A stretch of DNA of 64,000 nucleotides, taken from assembly GCF_000499845.2 (NCBI RefSeq), contig NC_023756.2, positions 9,593,344 through 9,657,343 on the forward strand. Reading direction: 5' to 3'. Below are positions 1 through 11,063 of the stretch, piece by piece (the first letter of the stretch is position 1; the number at the start of each line of letters is the position of its first letter). The translations under genes and the position numbers were made by a program. The notes beneath the pieces were generated by a model. That model saw nothing but the letters and a program-made list of their open reading frames with translations. It had not been told where the DNA came from and searched no databases. The DNA comes from Phaseolus vulgaris. Taxonomy: Eukaryota; Streptophyta; Magnoliopsida; Fabales; Fabaceae.

Positions 1-1201
1 AAATTCATTCGAACAACAACCCATGACTCCTCTCCCATGCCCAATTCGGCTGCAACAACATGGTACCCACAATGGCCATCAACCTTAACATCGACAACAT
101 CAACAATGCATGGATGATACCCTACAGGGAACTGATCAAGCAAAGGAATGGACTGTGCTGGTAGAATTTGTGGTAAGTGTCCTTCAGTAGATTTTTTACT
201 CGAACAACTATCATGTTGTGAGTGTAAGAAATCCACATGTTCAAAATAAGAAGGGATTCGCTTAGTTGATCTCATGAATTTGGTAGGACGAGCCATCTTC
301 ACAACACCTTTTGTTTTGACCTTATCTTGTGGTGCGTAAATAGATGTCTTCTCTGGAAAGGCAATCTCTCGCAATTTAGTTTTGATGTTAACCTTACCCG
401 CAACGTCCAACTCTTTGAACCGCTTCGCGATCATCTCAAACTCTTTGTCAATTGACAACTCAGATGAACATTGTTTAGTTGCAATATCTTCAAAGCTTAA
501 TCGAGTTCACATGACATGTACTGATTTAAGTGGTATGCTACCCGCACCAAACAAAGCCAATTGACACGCACCAGGAAGACCATGAGTACATGTAAGAGTA
601 CATCCACCACATATATTTTTATCAAACCCCACAGATTTAGTCCTATCAAGTTCTTCGACAATCAGGTTCAAAGCATATTTAGACACAAAACTTAACAAGT
701 TTTTGTAAGCTGTAACCTTAAACCGACGTCCGACCACATGCAGACTCTTTTGGAATGAAGCTTTGATTGCATTATGTTGTAAAATAATCATCTTGTTGAT
801 CGAATCCCAGCAGAAACATAAATCCCCTGTGAAATTTTGAAGCATTCTCTTTAGGCTCCAATGTGCCGCCTCAACCCTGTTACTTGTTGTGTTTCCTAAG
901 TGCATCACTTTATATGTCCATGCCTTGACAAATTTTACTTTATGTGGACGTAACCATGTAGTCATCACATAATAAAAAAATATAGGTCATGGAGAACACA
1001 CAACTTGAAAAACATTGACACGATCTTTAAAGGCCTCAACAATATCACAATCCACTACAAATCTCCAAGACTACATTACTTGATCCCATGCCTTGGATGC
1101 ACCAACATTTTACATTTTGCTTTCACATTTTTATCAATGTGAAATCGACATAGAAAATTATAAGCTTCAGGAAAAACGATTCTGATTGCATTCATTAAGG
1201 A
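1..1201 (-). pseudogene. MULE transposase with C-terminal OTU-like domain, 3' portion (disrupted)
   Basis: This is the downstream half of a Mutator-like transposase of the FAR1-related type, read on the minus strand. From 1201 downward the frame gives LMNAI, then a CRFHI motif (the C-x2-H signature of MULE transposases) and KNVKAKCK. The frame at 968-510 encodes the conserved region with KVMHLGNTTSNRVEAAHWSLKR and a SWIM-like CTHGLPGACQL segment. A TGA at 507-509 interrupts the frame, most simply a changed Trp codon. Below it the same frame continues to DGHCGY near 59-79, which matches the Asp-Gly-x-Cys signature of OTU cysteine proteases. Family knowledge: plant MULE proteins fused to OTU or ULP1 peptidases are known. 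The 5' half lies at 6322-6990, separated by a copia insertion. The gene is dead through insertion, nonsense and frameshift. The OTU part runs off the window start. Confidence 0.85.
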
Positions 1202-1681
1202 TGTAGGGATATCGTGTGCGAAAGCATGATAATTTCAACCAAAGATTATGAGAAATTAAAGTAACAAAGAAAAATGAGAATGATACCATAAATTTTTAGT
1301 TGGAAAACCCCTTTGAATAGAGGTAAAAAACCACCGGTGAGAGAGCCAAAACTTTCACTATAATGGTACTGAGAGTACAATGAATTCCTCTCAGGCTAAT
1401 AGATAAATAGCCCCAAAACAAATTCTCTCTATATGGGTTAAACACTTACACCCAAGAGCAGAAATAGAGAGTATATGAAAAGAGAGAGGAAGCAAGTGTG
1501 TGTTGTTGTTTGTTGTGTGTTACATTGCTTGAAGGAAGTCGCTATATATAGTGGTTATAGGAGACAACAATAATAAAAACAATTAATGGTAAGTAACCAC
1601 CCAATAATTTCAATTAATTGTCAAGGGTAAGTAACCTCCTCATTATTGCAAGAAAACTGAAAAGGTGAGTCATAACCCACA
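1202..1681 (-). repeat. 3' LTR of the copia element (480 bp)
   Basis: It matches 5804-6321 almost base for base, with scattered substitutions and one gap of about 38 bp. The missing stretch corresponds to about 6196-6233 and lies between near-identical GGTAAGTAACC-type words, so it looks like a slippage or recombination deletion between short direct repeats. Confidence 0.95.
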
Positions 1682-1693
1682 AATCTCCACCTT
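1682..1693 (-). other. Polypurine tract
   Basis: The minus strand reads AAGGTGGAGATT directly before the 3' LTR. This is the usual copia-type purine tract that primes plus-strand synthesis. Confidence 0.8.
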
Positions 1694-1736
1694 GACTTGC
1701 CTTTTACTGGAACACTCTCTCGCCATGAAGCCTTGA

Positions 1737-4700
1737 TTAAGTATGGATAATACCAGCTAAGTTCAGGCAATTATCGAACTTAGCCGGTGGAAGTGCCTTG
1801 GTCAACATGTCTGTAGGATTTTTGGCCGTATGAATTTTTTCAACAATTATATCTCCCGTATCAACAATGTCTCAAATAAAATGGTGCTTAATTTCAATGT
1901 GCTTGGTCCTTGAGTGATACTTGTTGTTCCTGGTTAAGTGGAAAGCACTTTGACTATCACAAAATATAACAAGAACATCTTGTTGAAGACCAAGTTCACT
2001 TACCAAGCCTCGAAGCCATATAGCCTCTTTCATACCTTCTGTAGCAGCGATATATTCTGCTTCAGTGGTGGACAAAGCCACAATGGCTTGAAGTGAAGAA
2101 TACCAGCTGATAGCAGATCCACATAGGGTAAAAATGTAGGCTGAAAGTGACCTTCTCCGATCTAAATCACCACCATAGTCAGCATCAACATAGCCAACTG
2201 CTCCTCCGGGATCGGCTCTATGTTGATCAAATACCAAACCAAGATCTGAAGAACCTTTCAGATAACGAAGTATCCATTTAACGGCTTCCCAGTGTGCCTT
2301 GTCTGGATTATGCATGAACCTGCTAACAATGCTAACAACATAAGCTAAATCAGGTCTAGTACATACCATAGCATACATGAGACTTCCAATTGCATTTAAA
2401 TACGGGACATGTGACATGCGCCTTTTGTCCTCGTCTGATTTTGGACATTGATCTGATGACAACATGAAGTGGGCGGCAATTGGAGCATTAACAGCTTTGC
2501 AATCTCGCATTCCAAATTTATCAAGCATCTTAAGAACATACTTCTTTTGTGATAGGAAAAATTTTCCAGCTTGACGATCTTTGTTGATCTCCATTCCTAA
2601 AATTTTCTTGGCAGGACCTAAGTCCTTCATATCAAATTCACTACTAAGTTGGGCCTTTAACTTGTTAACTAAAAATTTATCTCTTGCGGCAATCAACATG
2701 TCATCAACATATAACAACAAGTATATAAATGACCCATCAGATGTCTTTTGAAAATAGACACAATTATCATAGCTACTTCTGGAGTAGCCATGTCCAACCA
2801 TGAAAGAATCAAACCTCTTATACCATTGTCTTGGTGATTGCTTCAAGCCGTAGAGAGATTTCTTCAAACGACATACATGGTCCTCCTTTCCAGGAATAAC
2901 GAACCCCTCAGGCTGCTGGATGTAATTCTCTTCCTCAAGATTACCATGAAGAAAAGCAGTTTTCACATCTAACTGTTCCAACTCTAAATCATACAAGGCA
3001 ACTAAAGCAAGTAATATACGTATTGAAGTATGACGAACAACAGGAGAAAATACTTCATTAAAGCCAATACCTTTCTCTTGATCAAAACCTCTTACAACAA
3101 ATCTTGCTTTATTCCTTATACTCTCGACACTAGGGATCCCTTCTTTTCTCTTAAAGATCCATTTGCAGCTAATGACTCGTTTTCCTTCTGGTAACTTTAC
3201 CAATTCCCATGTTTCATTTTTTAGAAGACTCTCAACTTCTTCTTGCATAGCAGCAATCCACTTTGTTGAGTCGTCACTAGAGATAGCTTCAGAATAATTC
3301 TTGGGTTCACCTTCTTCACCCATCTCTTCTGCAATAGTTAAAGCATAAGCAATGTTGGCAGATTCTGCAATTAATCTTTGAGTCGGTTTTCTTGGTCTCT
3401 GTTGTGGAAGTTCTTGAGCCATAGACCACGGTTATGGTAACCCTCGTCGTTGAGGTGGACATTGCTCATGTGGACTCAAATGTTCATTTGTACCATCAAT
3501 AACGGTGACTTGATCATCTTGAGTACTGGAGGAATTGGGAACGTTTTCCTCATGAGCGGGTGTTTTAATCTCGAACTCCACATTCTCTCGAGCATCTTCC
3601 TGGCCACCTGTATCAATTGAGGAAATGACAGTATCTTTAATAGAAGAGAGCATAGCATTTTCATTAAAGGTCACATTCTGACTGTGAATTATTATGTGAG
3701 ATTCTGGGTCATACAAATGATAACCTTTAACCCTTGAGCCATAACACAAGAAAATGCACTTCTTAGCACGAGGTTCTAATTTTCTCTCGTTTACATGAGA
3801 ATAAGCAAGGCAACCAAATATTTTAAGATTAGAATAATCAACAGGGTTACCTGACCAAACTTCTTCTGGAATGTTGCAATAAATTGATCTGTTAGGAGAG
3901 CGATTTATCAGATAACATGTCGTTGAATCCGCTTCAGCCCAAAAAGATTTCGTCAAACCAGAATGAGAGAGCATGCAACGAACTCTCTCTAGGATAGTTC
4001 TATTCATTCTTTCTGCAACCCCGTTTCGTTGTGGAGTCCTTGGGATGGTGAGGTGTCTGGAAATGCCTTCCTTCTTGCAGAAATCATTGAATTGATTCGA
4101 ACAGAACTCAATGCCATTGTCTGTCCTTAGCCTCTTTATCTTCTTGCCAATCTGATTCTCAATCAATAATTTCCACTCTTTAAAAGTGGAAAATGTTTCA
4201 TTCTTATGTTTGAGAAAATACACCCACAGTTTTCGTGAGAAATCATCAATAATTGTCATTATATAACGACATTTACCTCTGGAGGGAACTTTTGACGAAC
4301 CCCAAAGATCCGAATGAATATAATCCAAAGTACCTTTGGTTCTGTGTATGGCTTTAGAAAAACTAACCTTCTTCTGCTTACTAAAAATGCAATGTTCGCA
4401 TAAATCAACCTTTCTAGTACAGTGGTTACCAAGGTGACCCTTCTTCTTGAGGATTAGAATTCCCTTCTCACTCATGTGGCCTAATCTCATGTGACACAAC
4501 TTGGTGTTATCTTTGTTGGGTGAGGCAACAGCTGCAGAACCTGTAACTGTTGAACCCTGCAGCACATACAAACTATCACATCGAATTGCCTTTAGTAACA
4601 CAAGAGCTCCTTTAGACACTTTTAAAACTCCTCCTTCAGCTAAGTATCTACACTCATGTGATTCAAGGGTGCCTAAGGAAATGAGATTCCGTTTCAACTC

Positions 4701-5753
4701 AGGGACATATCTGACACCTGTTAAAGTTCTAACAATTCCATCACGTGTTTTGATTTTGATTGTTCCTTCACCAACAACTTTGCATTCAGCATCGTTTCCC
4801 ATCAAAACAAGACCATTATAAACTAGTTCATATGTGGTAAACCAGTCTCTATTGTGAGACATGTGAAAAGTACAACAAGAATCAAGAATCCATTCACTTT
4901 TAGACCTTTGTTAAGTGTTGGAAGCTACAAAACAATCCCCATCAAATTCAGTTTCAACAATACTAGCTTCAGCAAATTTTTCTGGTTGTTTATCATTTCC
5001 CTTATCTTCTCTATCTTGCTTATTTTTCAATTTATAACATTCAAAGATCTCGTGTCTCTTTTTCTTGCAATAACGACAATATTTGGAGTTCTTGCCTCTA
5101 GATTTTGACCTAGATTTATATTTATTGTTCTTACCTTTCTCTTGGTTTCTCCCTCTAACTACTAATCCTTCACCAGAACTTTCATAATGAATTTGAGTAT
5201 CAAATTTTTCTTTAGCTAATAAATTAGTCTTGACATCATCAAAGCTTAAGGTAAGATAATTACCGTATAACATAATTTCTTTGAATTGTCGATGCGAGGG
5301 TGGTAGAGAAACAATAAGTAGAACGGCTTTATCCTCATCATCAATTTTAACATCCAAATTTTTCAAATCAATTATGATGGAATTAAATTCATCAAGGTGA
5401 GATTGGATTGGAGTACCTTCGAACATTCGGAGTGTAAAGAGTCGCTCCTTTAACCGGAGTTTGTTTGCAAGACTTTTGGTCATGTATAGAGACTCCAATT
5501 TACTCCATATGCCTGCTATAGTTTTCTCGTTGATGACCTCACGCGACACCTCACGGGACAAGCATAATTGGATTGTAGACAATGCATTTTCATCCATCTC
5601 ATCCCACTGTTCCTCCATCATAGTGGTTGGCCTCATCATTTTACCAGCCAGAACTTTCTTTAAACCATTCTGGGTGAGAACAGCTAGCATATGGACTTGC
5701 TAGATAGCAAAGCTGATTTTACCATCAAATCTCTCAATATCGAATTTCGACAT
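1737..5753 (-). pseudogene. Copia gag-pol polyprotein, one frame with four nonsense codons
   Basis: A single frame of 1339 codons runs from ATG at 5753 to the TAA at 1737-1739 with no frameshift. Gag contains the segment WSKLESLYMTKSLANKL and a zinc-knuckle-like CRYC-x4-H-x4-C that lacks the usual glycine. The protease motif reads Asp-Ser-Cys instead of Asp-Ser-Gly (about 4877-4885). Integrase shows the His/Cys pre-integrase pattern and catalytic Asp, Asp, Glu in SDLWG, RTDNG and GVAERMNR. Reverse transcriptase has YVDDML. RNase H has the DSQSA and TKHIEI motifs. In-frame stops are TAG 5700-5702 (gag N-terminus, in a spot usually Trp), TAA 4911-4913 (gag/protease linker), TAA 3432-3434 (between integrase and RT) and TGA 1872-1874 (RNase H, in a spot usually Arg). 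At least two fit cytosine-deamination changes. It is non-autonomous as it stands. Confidence 0.92.
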
Positions 5754-5788
5754 TATTGAACAACAAATCCTGGTTGAATTATCGAAAA

Positions 5789-5800
5789 GCTCTGATGCCA
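5789..5800 (-). other. Primer binding site, initiator-Met tRNA type
   Basis: On the minus strand this reads TGGCATCAGAGC, one base different from the canonical TGGTATCAGAGC complementary to the plant initiator tRNA-Met. It lies three bases inside the 5' LTR end. Confidence 0.85.
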
Positions 5801-5803
5801 ATT

Positions 5804-6321
5804 TGTAGGGATATCGTGTGCGGAAGCGTGATAATTTCAACCAAAGATTATGAGAAATTAAAGTAACATGGAAAAATGAGAATGATACCAGAATTTTTTA
5901 GGTGGAAAACCCCTTTGAATAGAGGTAAAAAACCACCGGCGAGAGAGCCAAAACTTCCACTATAATGGTACTGGGAGTACAATGAATTTCTCTCAGGATA
6001 ATAGATAAATAGCCCCAAAACAAATTATCTCTATATGGGTTAAACACTTACACCCAAGAGCAGAAATAGAGAGTATATGAAAAGAGAGAGGAAGCAAGTG
6101 TGTGTTGCTGTTTGTTGTGTGTGACATTGCTTGAGGGAAGCCACTATATATAGTGGTTCTAGGAGACAACAATAATAAAAACAATTAATGGTAAATAACC
6201 TTCCTTTAATAACAACTAATTGTGAATGGTAAGTAACCTCCGAATAATTTCAATTAATTGTCAACGGTAAGTAACCTCCTCATTATTGCAAGAAAACTGA
6301 AAAGGTGAGTCATAACCCACA
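5804..6321 (-). repeat. 5' LTR of the copia element (518 bp)
   Basis: This is the longer of the two LTRs. It contains several imperfect repeats of the word GGTAA(G/A)TAACC spaced through 6190-6275. On the minus strand the sequence CACTATATATAGTGG (near 6143-6157) is a possible TATA region for the element's promoter. The terminal dinucleotides are TG and CA. Confidence 0.94.
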
Positions 6322-6990
6322 AAGGAAATATCTCTATCACATACCAACACCCTAAGGTATGAATCAACTCTCAAAAACAACCCTTTAAGTCTGTCAAGGG
6401 CCCACAAAAAATTATTTTCCTTTTCTGCTGCTAGTAAAGAAAATGCAACGAAAAAAGTCAAACCAGTTGATGTAATCCCAACAGCCCCAAGTAACAACAT
6501 CATATACTTGTTCATTTTGTACGTACTATCCATCAATATGACAATGTTAAACGAGTTCACTAGCTTTACTGAATCTGGGTGTATCCAAAATATATCTTGC
6601 ACGACATTCGACACCTCTTCACTCCTACACCAATGCACATACATGTCTCGCTCCAATAACAACATGACTTGTTGCATTTCTGTTTTATGACCTCGTTGTG
6701 ATCTTCGATGAACACTCATTGCATTATAAACTTGTTTTATCGTCGTGACATTCTTCTCATTTCTTTTTTTCATGGTTAGTAAAATATTTCTTGGCTTCAC
6801 TAAAGTTTTAGTCATATCCTCAACCATAACCTTTTCCTCAACACTTAACCTTCCAGCATACGGATGACCCACAAATGTCTCTGCCAAATCATGATTGTGA
6901 GAGCCATAAATTAATTCAACCTTCCATCCTTGACTAGTTTGCCTCACAATCTGAAAGGACAGTTACATTTCCTACTTCCCGTTCAACTGA
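6322..6990 (-). pseudogene. MULE transposase, 5' portion (FAR1-like and MULE domains)
   Basis: This is the upstream half of the same transposase. A Cys-x-Cys-Pro-Phe segment (RKCNCPFRL, about 6949-6975) matches the end of the FAR1-type DNA-binding domain. It is one frame off from the long open stretch below 6947, so a single-base frameshift lies near 6945. The downstream frame shows GSHNHDLAETFVGHPYAGRL, then TIKQVYNA, then FWIHPDSVKLVNSFNIVILMD with the catalytic-type Asp, and VLVCDRDIS, where the coding sense stops at the copia insertion. The reading resumes across the insertion with LMNAI at 1201, giving DRDIS-LMNAI as expected for the family. The N-terminus above about 6990 cannot be followed. 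It is a non-functional relic, and I am confident of the family. Confidence 0.82.
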
Positions 6991-7579
6991 TATCTACGTC
7001 TTTTTTATACTTTCTATATTTACCTCCTCTCTCACAACCTAATAATACGTATGTCATCCTTCCTCGTTGCCCCGTCCATGTATCCGACCTTAATATAACA
7101 ATAACAAACCCATAACAATAGCCAACACTTCTCTCCCACTCTAACAGCTCATCTCGACTACGAAATACCTACAATAATATATGCCAAAATTTAAAATCAT
7201 TAATAAATAATAAGGTTTACACGCCTAACATTTACCTTACCTTATTTGTTGTAAATGTCTCACTACACTCATGTGACCTATGTTCATTATCTAACGCATT
7301 ATACGTTATTGATTGCTTCAGATCAACATCATCTAATCCATCTCACACACCAATCTCCCCCGAAATTCCCATGTATGAGTTTGTTGTATCCATTGGCAAT
7401 GCTGAAAAAAACAACATATAAGTTAGCTTCCGGATATACAAATTCGTAAGTTTCACAATATCCTTCCGCGTTTTGAAATCCATAACACATAAAACCATTC
7501 CGGATATTCATATCTAGAATTCAAAATATACTTTCGAATAAGTTTATTTAGAACTCATATTTGACTTACAAACATCTGG

Positions 7580-7617
<38 letters not shown>

Positions 7618-8053
7618 TGTAATAAAAATTATTCATAGAAATTAAAATTCACTCTTTTAATTTAAAAAAGAAATTCAAAACAAATTTTTTTCTTAAAAAT
7701 AAAATTTCTAATATTTGTTATCCAAATATTAAATCACATAAATTTAAAATCAATTTGAACTATAGTTGAATGTATAAAATCTCCTTGTCTAATATCACAC
7801 ATCCAAACCAAACACATCGAGAAACCCGAAAAAGCATGTAGCTTTGCACTTTTTGCCTTTCATGATCATGTGCATTTCTTTCTTTTGGAAGAAAAATATA
7901 GAAAAACGGCCACAAAATAAATAAAATTAACAATAAAGAATAAAGATTACATAACCCTTGTCAATTTACAAGAAACTTTGATCTTCAAAATGTGATTGTG
8001 ATGTGATATGCATACTTAAATAGACATCCATCTTCATATATGACGTGATGTGT
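6991..8053. other. Intergenic stretch without a recognisable gene
   Basis: The MULE pseudogene may extend upstream here, but no further conserved motif was found. A 60-codon minus-strand open stretch at 7329-7511 shows no known domain. The region from 7620 on is strongly AT-rich. Confidence 0.5.
7581..7613. repeat. (TA)n microsatellite
   Basis: An uninterrupted run of about 16 TA dinucleotides. Confidence 0.97.
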
Positions 8054-8240
8054 TCAACATCTACTGGTGCCTTCATCAACATTGTGTTCTTTGCTTTTCT
8101 CACTATGCTTGAGAACTACAGTGCCTCCAATATGGATAGCTGAAGCACCAGGCTTCAATGCTTCTATGTACAAAACCTTGATTAAATTCCTGAATCTTCT
8201 TCTAAAAGTTGTTAGACATGGAAGCTAAAATCTCCTGCAA
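8054..8240 (-). other. Possible 3' exon or gene fragment of unknown identity
   Basis: On the minus strand a plausible acceptor (TTTTTCAG, ending near 8241) is followed by weakly coding sequence. One frame, open from about 8220 to a TGA at 8054-8056, contains ALKPGASAIHIGGTVVLKH. I do not recognise the family. No upstream exon was found, and the base composition is somewhat more coding-like than its surroundings. It could be a decayed gene fragment or chance. Confidence 0.2.
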
Positions 8241-8299
8241 CCTGAAAAAGATGAAATGCATTGAGAAAGAAAGGACTTAAGTTTGTGTTAGAAAAAGTT

Positions 8300-9629
8300 G
8301 TGATAATATTATTACTTGTGATTTCTCTTTTCACTACATTTTTTTTGGGGTTTTGGAGACTCAAATGTAGATAGAGAGGTATACTAAAACTTTGAAGGGT
8401 TAATTTATTGAGTACCCAATTTAAAGAAAAAGTTTACTGGCTAGATAAAGCTTATTGTCGTGACATTCCTCTCTTTTTATACTTTCAAGATAAAAAAATG
8501 TGGAACCCACAGGCAACGTCAAAACTCACCTTCTGTGATTCGTCTCCTTCTCCGGTGGCTTCAATCCTTCTCTGGTGGCTTCGTTTGATGTCGTCGCGGT
8601 GCCTCAACGCTGCTTTCGAGTTCCGATGCTGCCACAGTCACGAGAAGAATAAGAATGAAGGTGCTTGGATTGCTCTTTGTTTAAGTTTCCAAGCTTTCGT
8701 CCGCTGCCTCATAGTGACCACAGAAAAATGAAGGGTGCACTACTGAGTTGGGTGCACATTTTACCTAAACCCTAATTTTCATTTCATTAATGATATTTTG
8801 GTCTTTTCCTTTACGTATATTGGGTGCAATTCAAAATAATATAGTGCAGGGAGAATCTGCCAAAAAGTTATTCACCTCAATGACCTCAAACAAACAAAAA
8901 TTAGTATTTAATTTACTATTTAATATTTTTCCAAAATACTGAACAAAAATATACCTACTAATACTATTCATAATTTTAAATAAAATTTTTATTTTAGTCC
9001 TCAAAGTAATTATATAAAATTAATAACATTTTTTTGAAGTGCTTATATACTTAAATTGAATTAATATTTTATTTAAATGATTAAAATATATAAAAGAATT
9101 ATAAAATATTAACAATTTCAATTAATATAGTGAACACTTTAAATAATTTCGTTTAGATAAAATTATTAAGGTGAATTAATAAATGAGACATATTACATAT
9201 ATATATATATATCATTGCATATGTTATATAAATAGCTTTTAGATTTTCTGAATTTAAATTTTATTTATTGGATATTAATTTGTTATTTTAATTAACTATT
9301 TAAATTAAAAATAATTTAATTTTTCATTTTCTATTTTATTGGATTTTTATATAAATCATTATCATCAATAATAAGTTTTATTGAAAATAAAATTATACAA
9401 AATTTCATGTAAATTTATATTAAATTGTTAAATTTTATTATTTATTATTTATATTCTAATAAAATTTGAGAGAACTGAATTCGATTTACACGATTAATTA
9501 ACAGCCTTTTTTTTTTATTAAAAAAATATGAGTTTACTCGATCTCATGCTCCTTTCTCTTTTTCCTTCTTCCGGCTCCTCCTTTTTTCACTCTTTAATAG
9601 AAAAAATAACTATTTAAAACAATAACATA
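8300..9629. other. AT-rich intergenic stretch
   Basis: A moderately GC-rich patch at 8500-8730 has a plus-strand open stretch with no recognisable domain. From 8880 the sequence is very AT-rich, with a short (AT)n run near 9200-9213. No gene is supported. Confidence 0.5.
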
Positions 9630-10006
9630 CACTCCAAAAAAAATAATCAAATAAAAATTAATTTTTAAAAACCAAAATAATTAATTACAATATTAACTAA
9701 ATTAGAGATCATTTTAGAAATTAAAGAAAAAATTAATTTCTAAATTAATTTATATTATTGTCAAATAGTTTTTAAATTAGTATCTAATTAGAAACAATAT
9801 TTTATTATCAATTATTTAGATTCTAAATTTGGTAGCAAAAACCTTGATTGCTAATTAGATACCAATTTAGAAATCATTTAACAATAATAGAAACTAGTTT
9901 ATAAAAAAAATTTATTTAGTCTCAAAAATGATTTCTAGTTTAGTTATTATAACAACTAATTATTTTTTTTTTCTAAAATTAGTTTATATTTCATAATTTA
10001 AGTGAT
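9630..10006. mobile_element. CACTA-like foldback (non-autonomous) element, copy 1
   Basis: The left end CACTCCAAAAAAAATAATCA resembles the CACTACAAGAAAA-type terminus of CACTA elements. The left half (9660-9810) and the right half (about 9840-9985) are inverted copies of each other: blocks such as TAATTTCTAAATTAATTTATATTATTG reappear in reverse complement. The right terminus is degraded, so the end is approximate. It is homologous to the element at 10690-11063. Confidence 0.6.
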
Positions 10007-10689
10007 ATATTTCAGAAAATAAAAATATCTAAAAGTCATTTCTATAATCTTATAACAAATATAAAATATGTATTCCTAGTTTCTTATTTCAACAAACAAA
10101 ACAATACCCAGAAATTTAATTTAATTTTTTTGAAAAGGAGACAATAATAGACATTGATTTGAAAAGTATATAGAATTAAAGATAAACAGTGAAGATTGTT
10201 TTGGACATGAATTAATTATTGTTTGTTCCAAAGTGAAATCTCTCCTATGATCCTATCCTTCCCATCTTTTCAAAGTCAATGGCCCAGCCATTATATGAGA
10301 GGAGATTGAAACAAAATAGCCACCACCACCACATCCTTGTCAACTCTTTCTATCATCTTTTTCAAATCACATTTAATATTTAATATTAATTAATTTAATA
10401 GCTTTTCACTTCCTTATTAGGCCACTTGCCATGTGAAGAAAAACCAAAAGAAGAAAAACCAATGACATTGTAGGAATCTTTTGCCAGAATCCAGATGAAC
10501 CAATAATACTCAACACTGCCCCATCCATGCATCCTCTCACTGTCCCTTCCATCCCTTTACCCACATTCATCTTCTTCTCCTTGCCATTTGTCATTCTCAC
10601 ACAAAATATGAAAAAAAAGTGAGAAGATATGCAAATTTAACTTTTAATATATCTTAGTTAATATTAAAAAATTAACTAAGCTACTACTT
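10007..10689. other. Intergenic stretch with one short unassigned ORF
   Basis: 10200-10620 is less AT-rich than its flanks. The minus strand holds a 64-codon ORF (10406-10600) ending in a hydrophobic segment (MSLVFLLLVFLHMASGL). No family was recognised and no homologous partner is visible in the window. It may be nothing. Confidence 0.3.
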
Positions 10690-11063
10690 CATTTTCTCTA
10701 CTCAAAATCAATTTTAAAGACAAAAAATAATTAGTTGCTATAATAACTAAATTAGACATCATTTTAGGTATTAAATAAATTTTTGGTTTCTAAATTAATT
10801 TATATTATTGTTAGATGGTTTCTAAATTGGTATCTAATTAGCAACCAAGGTTTTTGCTACCAAATTTAGAATCCAAATAATTGGTAGTTAAAACATTGAT
10901 AGCTAATTAGATATTAATTTAGAAACTATTTAACAATAATAGAAACTAATTTAGAAACTATTTTTTTTTTTAATTTTTAAAATGGTCTCTAATTTAGTTA
11001 CTGTTGCAACTAATTATTTTGGTCTCTAACAATTGGTTTCTATTTGATGATTTTCTTGTAGTG
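10690..11063. mobile_element. CACTA-like foldback element, copy 2
   Basis: The right end reads TGATTTTCTTGTAGTG (11048-11063), the reverse complement of CACTACAAGAAAATCA, a classic CACTA terminus. The body is a long imperfect palindrome: the sequence around 10735-10850 recurs inverted at 10900-11030. The left terminus is poorly conserved. The subterminal blocks match copy 1 at 9630-10006. There is no coding capacity. Confidence 0.7.

Larger units (their letters stand above)
1202..6321 (-). mobile_element. Complete Ty1/copia LTR retrotransposon inserted in the MULE pseudogene
   Basis: This is a full-length element in minus orientation. The LTRs are 5804-6321 (5') and 1202-1681 (3'); both begin TGTGGGTTATG when read on the minus strand and end in TACA. 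The 5-bp direct repeat AAGGA lies at 1197-1201 and 6322-6326 and is the target-site duplication. A PBS and a PPT sit at the expected places. The coding order is gag, protease, integrase, reverse transcriptase, RNase H, which defines the copia superfamily. The LTRs remain very similar apart from one gap, so the insertion is fairly recent. The element cannot encode a complete polyprotein because of four nonsense codons. Confidence 0.95.

Noticed and set aside
4501..4821. Plus-strand open frame of 106 codons
   Set aside because: It lies antisense to copia protease/pre-integrase coding sequence and has no motif of its own.
6945..6955. Possible splice acceptor (TTTCAG) upstream of the MULE frame
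   Set aside because: Coding similarity (CPFRL) continues directly upstream in another frame, so a frameshift fits better than an intron.
8408..8731. Plus-strand open frame of 107 codons in a GC-richer patch
   Set aside because: No recognised domain, no convincing splice partners or conserved motif; it may be part of a repeat.
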